DNA of 64,000 nucleotides from Bradyrhizobium sp. Rc3b (lineage in GTDB: Bacteria; Pseudomonadota; Alphaproteobacteria; Rhizobiales; Xanthobacteraceae), in NCBI RefSeq assembly GCF_900114915.1, contig NZ_FOUS01000002.1, positions 62,001 to 126,000 on the forward strand, written 5' to 3'. Of this stretch, positions 54,112 through 64,000 are shown piece by piece. The notes beneath the pieces are model-generated. The model was not told where the DNA came from. It worked only from the letters and a program-made list of their open reading frames with translations, and searched no databases. Numbering within the stretch: the stretch's first letter is position 1; every line of letters starts with the position of its first letter. Both the position numbers and the translations under genes were made by a program.

Positions 54112-55335
54112 ATGAATTCATTTATAATGAAAGTCGTACGCTCGGTCTCGGCGATCACGCTGACGTTGAGCGTAGCCTTCGTTATCGCGCCCTCTGGTGC
54201 GGTCGCGCAGCAGAATTCCGATACGATCAAGATTGGCGGTACGCTCTCATTGACCGGCCCGCTCGCTCCGACAGCCGCCATGCACAAGATTGCGGGCGAG
54301 GTTTATGTCAAGCAGCTCAATGAAGGCGATGGCCTGCACGGCCGCAAGGTCGAGTGGATCCTTCTGGACGATCAATCCAAGCCGGAGCTCGCGCGAACCC
54401 TGTATGAGCGCCTGATCACCAAGGACAAGGTCGACTTCATATCGAGTCCATACAGCGCCAATATCGCCCTGGCGGTGATGCCGGTCGCCGAGCGCTACGG
54501 AAAAGCGCTCATCACCAGCACGTTCAGCATGCCGAAACTGTCGCGATATGCGCGACACTTCACGGCATGGTCGGTCGGGCCGACGCCCGAAGTGTCGATA
54601 CCAACCCTGGTGCTCGATACGCTCGCTGGAGCAGGGAAAATACCGAAAACGATGGCTATCGTGACGGGCAAGACTCCCGCTGCGGATTTCATCGCTGCTG
54701 GTGCCCGGGAAGTGGCGAAACAGCGTGGCGTCGACGTCAATCTGTATCTCGAATACGAATTTGGCACCCGTGACTTTGGCCCGATCGCCGCACGTGTTCG
54801 CCAGGCTGATCCAGATCTGCTTTTCGTCGGGGCCCTAGGACTAGAGGGCAACATGCTGCTCGAGGCGCTCGAAAAGTTGAATTACGCACCTCGCAATCAC
54901 TTCTACCTCTACCCCTCGCCTGGTCCGCTGGCTGCCTCGAAGCTCGGCGCAAATGCGCTGGCGACCGCGCTCTTCGAAGACTTGCCTCCGATGAATCAGT
55001 CAAAGGCTGCATCGGACTTTATCTCCGCGTATCGCTCCGCGGCGGCGCAAGCGAATCTTCCCTACCAGGAAGCTGACACCCAGCCGGCCGCCATGTATTC
55101 GACGTTACAGACGTTGACCGCCGCGGTCAGGGAAACGAAGTCGCTCGATGATAGCAAGATTGCCGACTGGTTGAAGGTCAATTCTGTCGAAACTCTCATC
55201 GGGAAGCTCCGGTTCGACGGGCCGGGCAATTTCGGGGCTGACCTCACGAAGATCAAGCAGGTGCAAAACGGGAAATGGGTCGTCGTGGCGCCGAAGGGAT
55301 TTGCCACTCCGGGTGCAACGGTCATCGCGAAATAG
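54112..55335 (+). CDS. Liv-type ABC transporter solute-binding protein
   Basis: A 407-aa periplasmic binding protein (Peripla_BP_6) with a signal peptide (VVRSVSAITLTLSVAFVIAP, cleaved near AQQ). GGTLSLTGPLAPTAAMHK and LVVDDQSKPE-like (LLDDQSKPELARTLYERL) segments are typical. It feeds the permeases and ATPases at 56854-60200. Substrates of this group include branched-chain amino acids and aromatic acids; the nearby flavin monooxygenase favours the latter. Confidence 0.92.
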   Translation: MNSFIMKVVRSVSAITLTLSVAFVIAPSGAVAQQNSDTIKIGGTLSLTGPLAPTAAMHKIAGEVYVKQLNEGDGLHGRKVEWILLDDQSKPELARTLYERLITKDKVDFISSPYSANIALAVMPVAERYGKALITSTFSMPKLSRYARHFTAWSVGPTPEVSIPTLVLDTLAGAGKIPKTMAIVTGKTPAADFIAAGAREVAKQRGVDVNLYLEYEFGTRDFGPIAARVRQADPDLLFVGALGLEGNMLLEALEKLNYAPRNHFYLYPSPGPLAASKLGANALATALFEDLPPMNQSKAASDFISAYRSAAAQANLPYQEADTQPAAMYSTLQTLTAAVRETKSLDDSKIADWLKVNSVETLIGKLRFDGPGNFGADLTKIKQVQNGKWVVVAPKGFATPGATVIAK

Positions 55336-55364
55336 TGCGTTTTGGTCGATAAAGGACGCTTTCG

Positions 55365-56246
55365 GTGAGCATGATGAATAGCATCGCTGTGATTGGTGCG
55401 ACTGGCATGACCGGAAGTGCCACTGTTCGTGAGCTGTCACGTAAAGGCTTCGATCCCCTCTGCGTCGTACGTGATAGGGATCGGGCAAGAAGCATCCTTG
55501 GGGAACGCGCGCGGGTAGCGATTGCAGACATTGACAGTCGTGCAGATCTGGCGACGGCGTTGCGGGGTGTCGATCGCCTTATGTTTGTGACCGGGCGAAG
55601 CCGAACCCTTCGCGAGCAGCAGGTCAATATCTTGGAGGCGGCCAGGGAAGCCGGTGTTGACTTTGCGCTCAAGGTTTCGGGAGCTCGCGGCATTGTCGGG
55701 CGAGACAGCGTCGTGATGTTGGGCCGAGATCACTACCACGTCGAACAGATGCTCCAGAGCGTCGTTCCATCGTGGTGCATCTTGAGGCCGGGCCTCTTCA
55801 TGCAAAACACCTTGGAGCAAGGGCGGTCTGTCACAGAGCAGAGCAACCTTGTCATCCCGTGTGACGGTGACCTGAAACTGTCGTTCATCGATGTCCGCGA
55901 CACCGCGGCCGTGGCCGCCGAAATTCTGGTGAATCCGGACCGGTACCGCCGGAGACTCATTGAGCTCACCGGAAGGCAGACAACGTACAACGACTTTGCT
56001 GGAATATTCTCAAAGGTTCTCGGGAGGCCGATCTTCGTTTCTACAATATCGCCTGAAGGCGTCGGCGAGCGAATGTCGTCCTTGGGATCGCCGCCGTGGT
56101 TGATCGAGCATTCGATAGCAATTGCTCGCACCATTGCAAACGGTGGTTTCACTCCCGAACAGTGTGAGCCAATCAGAGAAGTGTTGGGCCGTGAGCCAAT
56201 CTCAACGCTTGAATTCGTCCAAGATCATAAAGAGGCGTTTCAGTAA
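55365..56246 (+). CDS. NmrA-like NAD(P)-binding protein
   Basis: A 293-aa atypical short-chain dehydrogenase. The Rossmann motif is VIGATGMTGSATV; the Tyr-x-x-x-Lys pair of classic SDRs is absent, as in NmrA and quinone oxidoreductase 2 relatives. GTG 55365 with AAAGGA, or ATG 55371, starts it. It lies between the binding protein and permeases of the Liv transporter, so it probably belongs to that operon. Confidence 0.85.
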   Translation: MSMMNSIAVIGATGMTGSATVRELSRKGFDPLCVVRDRDRARSILGERARVAIADIDSRADLATALRGVDRLMFVTGRSRTLREQQVNILEAAREAGVDFALKVSGARGIVGRDSVVMLGRDHYHVEQMLQSVVPSWCILRPGLFMQNTLEQGRSVTEQSNLVIPCDGDLKLSFIDVRDTAAVAAEILVNPDRYRRRLIELTGRQTTYNDFAGIFSKVLGRPIFVSTISPEGVGERMSSLGSPPWLIEHSIAIARTIANGGFTPEQCEPIREVLGREPISTLEFVQDHKEAFQ

Positions 56247-56322
56247 CTTTCTTCGGCAGAGTTGAGCGTGAATTCCTTCTCTTGCCCAAGCATGCGGCTT
56301 AAACAAAGGAGAACGTGTCCAG

Positions 56323-56712
56323 ATGTTGGTATTCAGAAATCCAAAGACGATCGCAGCGCCGGTCGGCGCGTACAGTCACAGCGTTGAAGTCCCGCCAAAT
56401 GCGCGGTGGCTCTACATCGCCGGGACAGTGGGAAACAGGTTGGATGGATCTGTCCCTTCAAGCTTCGAGGATCAGCACGAGCAGGTGTGGCTCAACACGG
56501 TGAAGATTCTTGAAGACGCCGGCATGACGACGAACGATATCGTGCATTTGAACGTCTATGCCACGGATCCAAGCGGCTTGAAGTTCCTGCGCCCGCACCG
56601 GGAGAAGTACATTACCAGCGGAAAACTTCCGGGATCGACCTGGGTAGTTGTTTCACAACTCGCCAACCCAAGTTGGCTGGTCGAAATGGAAACTGTCGCC
56701 GCAAAGGTGTGA
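56323..56712 (+). CDS. RidA/YjgF-family protein
   Basis: A 129-aa RidA fold: APVGAYSHSVEVPP, LYIAGTVG and LVEMETVAAKV mark the ends of the domain. The arginine that E. coli RidA uses for imine hydrolysis appears to be serine (PGSTWVVVSQ), so it may not be a standard imine deaminase and may instead belong to a catabolic Rid subgroup. Confidence 0.88.
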   Translation: MLVFRNPKTIAAPVGAYSHSVEVPPNARWLYIAGTVGNRLDGSVPSSFEDQHEQVWLNTVKILEDAGMTTNDIVHLNVYATDPSGLKFLRPHREKYITSGKLPGSTWVVVSQLANPSWLVEMETVAAKV

Positions 56713-56853
56713 TGGCCTCTCGTTTCAAGAAACGGCAGGCCGACGACGAAATATTCCATCGGCCTGTCTGTTCTGTTCCGTGGCGCGTCTTACCCGCCGA
56801 TATCGCTGTTCGAGAGCCGCAGACTTCAGTTCCGCAACGTGTGAGAAATTGAT

Positions 56854-57702
56854 ATGAACGCCAACCTTCTCGCTCAATCCGCGCTATCCGGGCTGTTCTC
56901 GGGCGGCCTGTATGCCTTGCTGGGGCTAGGGCTTTCGCTCTCATGGCGGTTTTTACGGATCATCAATCTGTCTCACTTCGCGATGATCTTCCTTGCTGCA
57001 TATTTGACGTACCAATGCACCGCGATCTGGAAAATCAATCCATATCTCGTGCCGCTGTTCCTGATCCCGTTGTTCTTTGTGGTGGCCGCTTTGCAGCAGC
57101 TTGCCATCATCCGGTTTGGAATCGATGAATTTGGGTCCATTGTCGCCACCTTCGGCGTCACTATCGTTGTGGAAGCGCTGCTTCAACTAATTTGGTCAGC
57201 TGACTTCCTGAGACTCGAGACGGATCACCTCAAGGGATCGATGGTGCTCGGCAGTCTCCTCGTTCCATGGGCAGATGCGTTCATGTTCATGTGCGCAGTC
57301 ACAACATGCGTTGGGGCCTGGGGGCTGTTAAGATTCACGTATATCGGGAAAGCGTTGCGCGCAAATGTCGAAAATCCGGCCATCGCCTCGATCTTCGGAG
57401 TTCAGAGCCGTAGGTTGTCACTGTTGGTGGCCGGTAGCGCCGGCGGATTGGCCGCGTTCGGAGGAGTTTTCATCGCTCTGTTGTTCGCGCTCACGCCAAG
57501 TCAAATGTATTCGTGGTTCGGGGTGATATTCGCGACTGTGATTATGGGTGGATTAGGCAGCCCCCTGGGCGTCCTGGTGGCCGGATTGCTAGTAGGAGTT
57601 TCCGAGTCATTTGCCATGGCTCTCGTTGCGCCCTCGTGGGCACCCATAGTGCCTTTCACGCTGATGGTATCGCTTCTCACCCTGCGGCCCGGGCGGATTT
57701 AG
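56854..57702 (+). CDS. livH: branched-chain-type ABC transporter permease LivH
   Basis: A 282-aa inner-membrane permease with about eight transmembrane helices. GLYALLGLGLSLSWRFLRII at the N-terminus and IFATVIMGGLGSPLGVLVAG near the end are LivH landmarks. The next gene starts 1 bp after its stop, so the two are coupled. Confidence 0.94.
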   Translation: MNANLLAQSALSGLFSGGLYALLGLGLSLSWRFLRIINLSHFAMIFLAAYLTYQCTAIWKINPYLVPLFLIPLFFVVAALQQLAIIRFGIDEFGSIVATFGVTIVVEALLQLIWSADFLRLETDHLKGSMVLGSLLVPWADAFMFMCAVTTCVGAWGLLRFTYIGKALRANVENPAIASIFGVQSRRLSLLVAGSAGGLAAFGGVFIALLFALTPSQMYSWFGVIFATVIMGGLGSPLGVLVAGLLVGVSESFAMALVAPSWAPIVPFTLMVSLLTLRPGRI

Positions 57703-57703
57703 C

Positions 57704-59500
57704 ATGGTAAAGAACCTGACACTCGCCGGCATGCCTCGCATGGCGCGTACACGAGCCAGTTACATATTTGGGGTTGGTCTGTTTGCCGCATTAGCGGTCT
57801 TCGGCTCACTACCGTTTTTTCAACCGCCTGCATTCGTTGAATCGTTCCTATACCTGATATTTTTCTGGATTGCGCTCGCTACGTCTTGGACGATCTTGAG
57901 CGGGTTTTCCGGGTACGTTTCGTTCGGTCATGGGACGTTTTACGGCATTGGCATTTACTCAGTTGCCAGGCTATCCGAACACATGCCGCTGACTGCGGCA
58001 ATCTTGCTCGCCGGTATTCTATCCGCCGTCGTGGCTATTGTTATCGGCGCAATCGTATTCCGAATACAGCACCTTCGAGGAGAGCTGTTTGCTCTTCTGA
58101 CGCTTGCCTCCACATTCATCTTGTCGACGATCGTACTGAATACGCCAATTGATGGTGGTCCAGGCGTGTCCTTGTTAGTGAGTGTTCCGTCGCTCTTCGG
58201 CAGCCAAATGTCGACGCTCTATCTAATGGGGATGAGCGTTGCTCTGCTATCAGTTGCGGTAGCATATTCGGTCCAGTATTCATCATTAGGCCGGGGATTG
58301 TTCGCCGTCGCCGATGATGAGAGCGTGGCAGAGGCGCAGGGCATCCCGACGTTTGCCTACAAGCTCGCAGCGTTTGCGATCTCGGCGTTTCTAGCGGGGG
58401 TTGCAGGCGGCATTCACGCGTTATTCATAAGCTACGTAACGGTCGGGGAGACCTTCTCGATCACGGTTCCGCTCTATGTGCTTCTCATGAGTGTGCTCGG
58501 TGGCACGAGGCATTGGGCCGGTCCTTGCATTGGAGCGACGCTCATCGCCTCGGCGACGTATCTGTTCGTGAGCGGCGACTATGCTCTAGTCACGAAAATT
58601 GCGATCGGGGCAACGCTGGTTGTCGCGACACTGGTCATGCCCGGTGGCATCATGGGCGTTGTTTCGCGCTTTCGTCGCATTAACGTCGACCAGACGACTG
58701 CAGTTGCGGGTGAGGGCAAGCCAATAAGCCAGCCTCCCGGCGTTGGGCCTGCCGGAGCGTCGCCGGAATCGGTTCTGCTGAAGTGCGAAGGTATCTCGCT
58801 GGCGTTTTCGGGCTTGCGCGCGTTAAGTCAGGTCAGCTTTGAAGTACGGGAGAATGAAATTCTCGGCCTGGTCGGTCCAAACGGCTCAGGCAAGTCGACC
58901 TTGATCAATGTCATAAGCGGCTTCTATCGGCCGGATGAAGGCCACGTCTTCCTTGAAGGCCGCGACGTTGCCTATATCGGAGGTCATCGTGTCGCGCGGG
59001 CGGGTATCGCCCGCACATATCAGATTCCGCGGCCATTCGCCCGGTTGAGCGTTCGTGAGAATGTCGAGTTGGCGGCGATGTTCGGCGCAGCCGCCAGCAA
59101 TCCGCAGCGAGCAGCTGATGAAGCTGACTACTGGTTGGCATTCGTTGGTCTTGCCGATCGGGCCGACGCGCTTCCGTCCGAGATCAATCTTCATCAACGC
59201 AAGTTCCTCGAGCTGGCGCGGGCTTTGGCCACTCAGCCACGTCTCATTATGCTCGACGAAGTGCTTGCTGGATTGACGCCTCCCGAGGTTTCAAAGGCGA
59301 TCGACATGGTTCGCCGGATCAGGGACACGGGAACATCCATCATTTTTGTCGAACACAACATGCGGGCTGTCATGGAACTGTCCGACCGTTTGATCGTGAT
59401 CAATCAAGGCAAGAAAATCGCGGATGGCCCGCCGCGGCAGGTCATGAACCAAGACGATGTCGTCTCAGCTTATCTCGGGGTTCCCCATGTTGCGGCTTGA
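57704..59500 (+). CDS. fused LivM permease and LivG ATPase
   Basis: A 598-aa fusion. Residues about 20-325 are the LivM permease (GYVSFGHGTFYGIGIYS; SVLGGTRHWAGPCIGA). Residues about 355-598 are a LivG-type ATPase with Walker A VGPNGSGKSTLINVISG and Walker B LIMLDEVLAGLTPPE. The ABC signature is atypical: EINLHQRKFLELARAL replaces LSGGQ, a variation seen in some LivG proteins. The last 14 bases overlap livF. Confidence 0.93.
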   Translation: MVKNLTLAGMPRMARTRASYIFGVGLFAALAVFGSLPFFQPPAFVESFLYLIFFWIALATSWTILSGFSGYVSFGHGTFYGIGIYSVARLSEHMPLTAAILLAGILSAVVAIVIGAIVFRIQHLRGELFALLTLASTFILSTIVLNTPIDGGPGVSLLVSVPSLFGSQMSTLYLMGMSVALLSVAVAYSVQYSSLGRGLFAVADDESVAEAQGIPTFAYKLAAFAISAFLAGVAGGIHALFISYVTVGETFSITVPLYVLLMSVLGGTRHWAGPCIGATLIASATYLFVSGDYALVTKIAIGATLVVATLVMPGGIMGVVSRFRRINVDQTTAVAGEGKPISQPPGVGPAGASPESVLLKCEGISLAFSGLRALSQVSFEVRENEILGLVGPNGSGKSTLINVISGFYRPDEGHVFLEGRDVAYIGGHRVARAGIARTYQIPRPFARLSVRENVELAAMFGAAASNPQRAADEADYWLAFVGLADRADALPSEINLHQRKFLELARALATQPRLIMLDEVLAGLTPPEVSKAIDMVRRIRDTGTSIIFVEHNMRAVMELSDRLIVINQGKKIADGPPRQVMNQDDVVSAYLGVPHVAA

Positions 59501-60200
59501 AGGTGTCGAGATCGCCTATGGCGATGCGCCCGCGCTCTTCGATGTTTCAGTTCATGTCGACCGCGGGGAACTGGTCGCAATTGTCGGCCCGAACGGTGCC
59601 GGCAAGACAACGCTTGTGAATGCTATCGCGCGGCTGCTCCCGTTCCGCAAGGGGTCGATGCATTTCCAAGGCACCGACGTCACGAAAATCAGCCCGCAAG
59701 CCATGGGCGCCCACGGAATAGCGGTCATCCCGGAAGGGCGACGATTGTTCACTCAAATGACTGTCGAGGAAAATCTCGACATGGGCTGTTACCGCCGAAA
59801 TAGTCGAGCTTTCAGAGACCAAAGCCTGGCGGAAGTCTATGCGTTGTTTCCGATTCTGCGCGAGCGGCGTCATCAAATCTCGGGGACCATGTCTGGCGGG
59901 CAGCAGCAGATGGTGGCTATTGCGCGGGCTCTGATGTCGCGGCCCGAGGTGTTGCTCATCGACGAGCCCTCGCTAGGCTTGGCGCCCATCATGGTCTCGC
60001 AGGTGTTTGAAATCATCCAGAAGATACACCGGGGCGGAATGTCGATTCTGCTCATCGAGCAGAATGTCAACAAATCCCTGGATGTGGCGGAGCGCGCGTA
60101 CGTGCTTGATTGCGGGCGGTTGATCGCCGAAGGCGCGCCCTCGGAATTGAGATCCCGACCGGAAATCGCCGGCGCGTATCTCGGGCATGCCTCTCCTTGA
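59487..60200 (+). CDS. livF: Liv-type ABC transporter ATPase LivF
   Basis: A 237-aa ATPase: Walker A VGPNGAGKTTLVNAI, signature TMSGGQQQMVAIARALMS and Walker B VLLIDEPSLGLAP are complete. ATG 59487 overlaps the LivM-LivG stop and is preferred to an in-frame ATG at 59457. With LivH, LivM-LivG and the binding protein it completes the importer. Confidence 0.94.
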   Translation: MLRLEGVEIAYGDAPALFDVSVHVDRGELVAIVGPNGAGKTTLVNAIARLLPFRKGSMHFQGTDVTKISPQAMGAHGIAVIPEGRRLFTQMTVEENLDMGCYRRNSRAFRDQSLAEVYALFPILRERRHQISGTMSGGQQQMVAIARALMSRPEVLLIDEPSLGLAPIMVSQVFEIIQKIHRGGMSILLIEQNVNKSLDVAERAYVLDCGRLIAEGAPSELRSRPEIAGAYLGHASP

Positions 60201-60330
60201 ACGGGTTCGCGAACGTGCCGCTCTGAGATTTGCGGCGTCGGCCGGTGCTTTATGAGGAGGGTCCGTCATCACGAACCATCTGCGTTCCGACTTATTCGTC
60301 ACCTGAGCATTTCAAATCGCTCAAGCAAGT

Positions 60331-60711
60331 ATGCGGGCCTGTGTCATGACTTACGATTTCAACGATCCCATTCGGCTGCTCGGCTTGATATGCGGATTGG
60401 CTTACATTCCGCACAGCGTCGCAAAATTCACCGCTCGTGAAGGTGTCTTCGGATTCTTTCAGGCTGCCGGTTTTCGTCCCGTTGCAGTATTTGTCTATTT
60501 CTCGCTTTTGGTCGAGATAATCGTGACGGTTTGCATGATCCTCGGTGTGTTCATGAGTTACGCTGGAGCCTTGTCTACCGTCTTCATGCTGACGGCCGCG
60601 CTCGCCGTCATCAAGGTCTCTCATGGCAAGTGGATGTGGAATCTGGGCGGTTGCGAGTACCATGTCTTTTGGGCGCTCTGTTCCGCGATCGTTATGCTCC
60701 ATGCGCGCTAG
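60331..60711 (+). CDS. DoxX/MauE-like small membrane protein
   Basis: A 126-aa protein with four predicted membrane helices (LLGLICGLAYIPHSVAKF; VFVYFSLLVEIIVTVCMILG; LSTVFMLTAALAVI; FWALCSAIVMLH). The DoxX-family FxAREG-like loop KFTAREGVFGFF is present. ATG 60331 or 60346. Function in this context unknown, perhaps linked to electron transfer or thiol chemistry as in other DoxX proteins. Confidence 0.8.
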   Translation: MRACVMTYDFNDPIRLLGLICGLAYIPHSVAKFTAREGVFGFFQAAGFRPVAVFVYFSLLVEIIVTVCMILGVFMSYAGALSTVFMLTAALAVIKVSHGKWMWNLGGCEYHVFWALCSAIVMLHAR

Positions 60712-60810
60712 ATCGTGTCCTGGATTGCTTAGCGCTGCCCGAAATTTCGATTGCACGAAGAGTTCATAGGAAGCCGGGCTGAAACAGCGTCAGTCCCCAC
60801 GGCCCGCTAG

Positions 60811-61746
60811 CTATTCCTGTGCTCCTCGCTGGAATGGCGTCAGCTTTGGCAAGTTTTCGCTCTCATTGAGTTGGTAAGCCGTGAGATCAGACAAACGCTT
60901 CCTTGCAGGAGCGCCCAGTGAACGGGCGACCTCAGAAATGACCAGCTCTGCCAGGGCAAATGCTCCCACCATTGAATCGAACGGGTTCAACCCTTCTGTG
61001 CTGCAAGTTAGCAGCGAAGTCGCATGTTGAGCTAGCGGTGACAGATATTGATCGGTGAAGACCACTATGTGCGCCTTACGCTTCGCTGCTTCAACACCCC
61101 ATCCGACGACGGTTTCTTGATAGTGACGAAAGTCGAGCAAGACAGCCGTACTCTTCGGTCCCATATCGATTATGCCAGCGCTTCTGCTAAACCCTTCCCA
61201 ACTGACAACCGTCACGTCCTTGCGCAACAGCGAAAGAAAGGTCCCAAGATGGGTCGCCAATACTGAGCTGACCCTTCCACCCATGATGTAAACGGGCCGG
61301 TCCGGATTGGACAAGGCCGATACCGCAGATTGCAATTCGTTCTCGTCCAAGCGAGAGAATGTGGACCGAATGCATTCGTAATACGCGGCCTGTGCCTTAC
61401 TCGTCGGTGACTCCAGCTTGCCGCCCCGAGTTCGTGCCGGGTAGAGGTCGACCGGCGAGAAGATCCGCTTTTGTATTTCATCCCTGAGAGCGGCGTGAAA
61501 TTCGGCGTAACCATCGAATCCCAGCTTTGCAACCAGCCGTAGCACTGTCGGCCCGCTCACTTTGGCGTCCGAAGCCAGTTGAGCGATCGGGACCAGTCCG
61601 CCGGTCGGGTAGTTCTTGATGATTCCGTTAGCAACGGCGAGTTCGGACGGCGAGAGATGGTTTCGAACGACGCGAATCCGCTCGGCGACGGTGCCACGGC
61701 TGGGGATGGGTATGTTCACTTTGGCGAGTTTCCTGGCGAGAAGCAC
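60811..61746 (-). CDS. MurR/RpiR-family transcriptional regulator
   Basis: A 311-aa regulator. The RpiR helix-turn-helix (LASDAKVSGPTVLRLVAKLG) covers residues about 30-85; a SIS sugar/ligand domain follows (VYIMGGRVSSVLATHLGTFL). The start may be GTG 61746 or GTG 61719. It converges on the DoxX gene and could control the Liv operon. RpiR proteins in rhizobia often govern amine or amino-acid uptake. Confidence 0.9.
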   Translation of the reverse strand: MLLARKLAKVNIPIPSRGTVAERIRVVRNHLSPSELAVANGIIKNYPTGGLVPIAQLASDAKVSGPTVLRLVAKLGFDGYAEFHAALRDEIQKRIFSPVDLYPARTRGGKLESPTSKAQAAYYECIRSTFSRLDENELQSAVSALSNPDRPVYIMGGRVSSVLATHLGTFLSLLRKDVTVVSWEGFSRSAGIIDMGPKSTAVLLDFRHYQETVVGWGVEAAKRKAHIVVFTDQYLSPLAQHATSLLTCSTEGLNPFDSMVGAFALAELVISEVARSLGAPARKRLSDLTAYQLNESENLPKLTPFQRGAQE

Positions 61747-61796
61747 ACGCCTACCGGTAACACGCTCTCCAGCCCGAAAAAAGCGGGCTAACCCCT

Positions 61797-62527
61797 AAGA
61801 TAGTCAGCGCATTCAGGTTGCCAGGGGGGCCGCATCAAAGCCGCCGTCTTGCTTGCCGTCGAAACCGAGCGGTCGCCAGCCCGGTCGCCGCCGCTCAGCC
61901 CTGGCGGCGGAGGAAACCGGTAATCGTGACCTTCTCCCATATCCCGGCGATCGCAAAGGGATCGGCTCGGTTGAAGGCCTCAACCGCGGCCCGGTCAGGC
62001 GCCTCGATCAGGAACAGACTAGGTCGAAAGGCGGAGCGCCCCTGACCGAGGCAATGGCAGCGAGCTTCAGGCTGTGCCGGCGTTCCTTGGCCGGCCACAC
62101 CTCGCACAAGGCGCATAGACGACCTGCTCAAGCTCAGCGAATTTCCTTGTCGCCGCGCCCGCAAGGACACGCTCTCTCGGATGGGCAACGCGGCTCCCTC
62201 GACCGACACCGTTCTGAGTTCGCTCGCGGCTGATCATGCAATCTTGGGGCAATGTACGCGATCCAATTATCTGGTGATCAGCCCGGGCGCCCGCCCGGCC
62301 GGCTCACGAGGTCATGGTCAGCCCCGGATGCCTCCGTGCCACTGGGCGGGCGAGCCGCTTCCGTGGGCGTCCCCGTCGACGCCCGCTGCCAGCTCGCCAA
62401 TGCTCATGTTTCAATAGGGGTATCCCGGCGCGGTCTGCACGGGCCAGATCGACGCTCGTGGCCCCTTGCAGACAAGCGGCCAGTCTGAAAGATTTCCATC
62501 CGACTCAGTAGTTGATTGGGGGCGGAC
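61797..62527. other. degenerate intergenic region
   Basis: No intact gene. It contains the YciI-like remnant on the minus strand. The rest shows only short frames without recognisable families. Confidence 0.5.
61895..62100 (-). pseudogene. YciI-like protein remnant
   Basis: The minus strand ends with SLFLIEAPDRAAVEAFNRAD then PFAIAGIWEKVTITGF and a stop at 61895, the C-terminal half of the YCII fold. The preceding part (RRHSLKLAAIASVRG) is in another frame, so the gene is frameshifted and lacks its catalytic histidine region. Confidence 0.5.
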
Positions 62528-63163
62528 ATGACAGAAGCGACTATCCTGGCGTTCGCAGTCGTCGCCTTCATTGGTATAGCGACGCCAGGACCGACGGTCC
62601 TATTGGCGCTATCGAACGGATCGAGGTTCGGAGTTCGACGAGCAATTCCCGGAATGTGCGGGGCGGTGCTGTCAGACTTTGTCCTTATTGGAGCAGCCGC
62701 TCTCGGCCTGGGGGCACTCCTGGCTGCGTCAGAGTTCTGGTTCAACGTCGTGAAGTGGATCGGTGTTGGCTATCTCGCGTTCCTCGGCCTTGTGCTGTTG
62801 AGGTCTAGTGGTTCGGCAGCGGTTGCGTTGGATCGGACATCGCATTCAGCAGATGTTGCGGCGGCCGATATCTTAGCTCGCAGCTTCTTTGTCGCTGCAA
62901 CGAATCCAAAGGGCTATCTATTCTTCTCGGCGTTCCTCCCGCAATTCATTGACTTGGCCAGGCCACAATTCGTCCAATACGTGACGCTGGCAATCGTGTT
63001 CGCGACGATCGACTTCGTCGTCATGTTCGCCTACGCCAGCTTCGGCTCTCGAGTAGCGAAATTCCTGCGCTCCACTGCATCGATCTGGCTGGATCGCCTT
63101 TGCGGCGGAGTATTTCTCGCCCTCGCTGGAGCCATGGCGGTCTATCGACGCGCCACGAACTGA
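62528..63163 (+). CDS. LysE/RhtB-family amino-acid exporter
   Basis: A 211-aa inner-membrane protein with about six helices. FIGIATPGPTVLLALSNGSR and the following GMCGAVLSDF are hallmarks of LysE/RhtB, which exports amino acids such as lysine, homoserine or threonine. ATG 62528 is chosen over an upstream TTG. Confidence 0.92.
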   Translation: MTEATILAFAVVAFIGIATPGPTVLLALSNGSRFGVRRAIPGMCGAVLSDFVLIGAAALGLGALLAASEFWFNVVKWIGVGYLAFLGLVLLRSSGSAAVALDRTSHSADVAAADILARSFFVAATNPKGYLFFSAFLPQFIDLARPQFVQYVTLAIVFATIDFVVMFAYASFGSRVAKFLRSTASIWLDRLCGGVFLALAGAMAVYRRATN

Positions 63164-63204
63164 GATGGTGTCTCTTTCTGGCCCACTCTTACAACTCGCT
63201 AGAC

Positions 63205-63989
<785 letters not shown>

Positions 63990-64000
63990 AGTTCTTCGCG

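Overview
This 64 kb window comes from a GC-rich alphaproteobacterium. Gene content (doubled Opp/Dpp and Liv transport, LysE, RpiR, D-amino-acid-oxidase-like flavoproteins, plant-associated amine and amino-acid catabolism) suggests a Bradyrhizobium-like member of the Hyphomicrobiales. That assignment is inferred from gene content only; no rRNA or other marker gene is present. The window is accessory DNA: catabolic blocks separated by junk-like joints that hold gene fragments, a dusA 5'-end fragment, tRNA-Ser 3' ends and direct repeats.

Block 1 (1-4.3 kb) holds a hydroxyisobutyrate-dehydrogenase-like enzyme, an aldehyde dehydrogenase, an isopropylmalate/tartrate-dehydrogenase-like enzyme and a LysR regulator. 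A joint follows (4.3-5.7 kb) with a dusA-like repeat and fragments of aconitase, tctA and tctC.

Block 2 (5.7-22.2 kb) is the centrepiece: a complete soluble di-iron monooxygenase system of the propane 2-monooxygenase/MimABCD type. It comprises an alcohol dehydrogenase with its own sigma54-type promoter; mimA, mimB, mimC and mimD behind a near-perfect sigma54 promoter; a metal-dependent amidohydrolase; a DUF59 protein with a cysteine-rich tail; a dedicated GroEL (MimG-like); an orphan 164-aa protein; and an AcoR-type sigma54 activator. Downstream, in the same direction and tightly packed, are four genes I cannot assign (149 aa, 102 aa, a WD40-like 371-aa protein, 60 aa) and a soluble PAS-containing chemoreceptor. 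Near-identical, same-orientation repeats at about 4.52 and 22.67 kb bracket the block, the second fused to a dusA 5' fragment. This looks like an 18-kb mobile gas/ketone-oxidation island carrying an undescribed accessory module.

Block 3 (23-48.7 kb) lies between two tRNA-Ser 3'-end-like sequences. It carries two related GNAT proteins near its edges, three DAO-family flavoproteins, a class III aminotransferase, two aldehyde dehydrogenases, a hydroxyacid dehydrogenase, a GlcD-type oxidase, a peptide/opine-type ABC transporter, threonine synthase, homoserine kinase and a D-threonine-aldolase-like PLP enzyme. Together they suggest uptake and oxidation of an amino compound through threonine, glycine and glyoxylate intermediates.

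Block 4 (49.4-61.7 kb) has a LysR regulator and a two-component flavin monooxygenase in which both genes are broken (frameshift and in-frame stop). A PPOX-like protein, an SGNH esterase, a complete Liv-type ABC transporter (with fused LivM-LivG), an NmrA-like protein, a RidA-like protein, a DoxX-like protein and an RpiR regulator follow. The window ends with a YciI remnant, a LysE exporter and a truncated, frameshifted oppD-like pseudogene.
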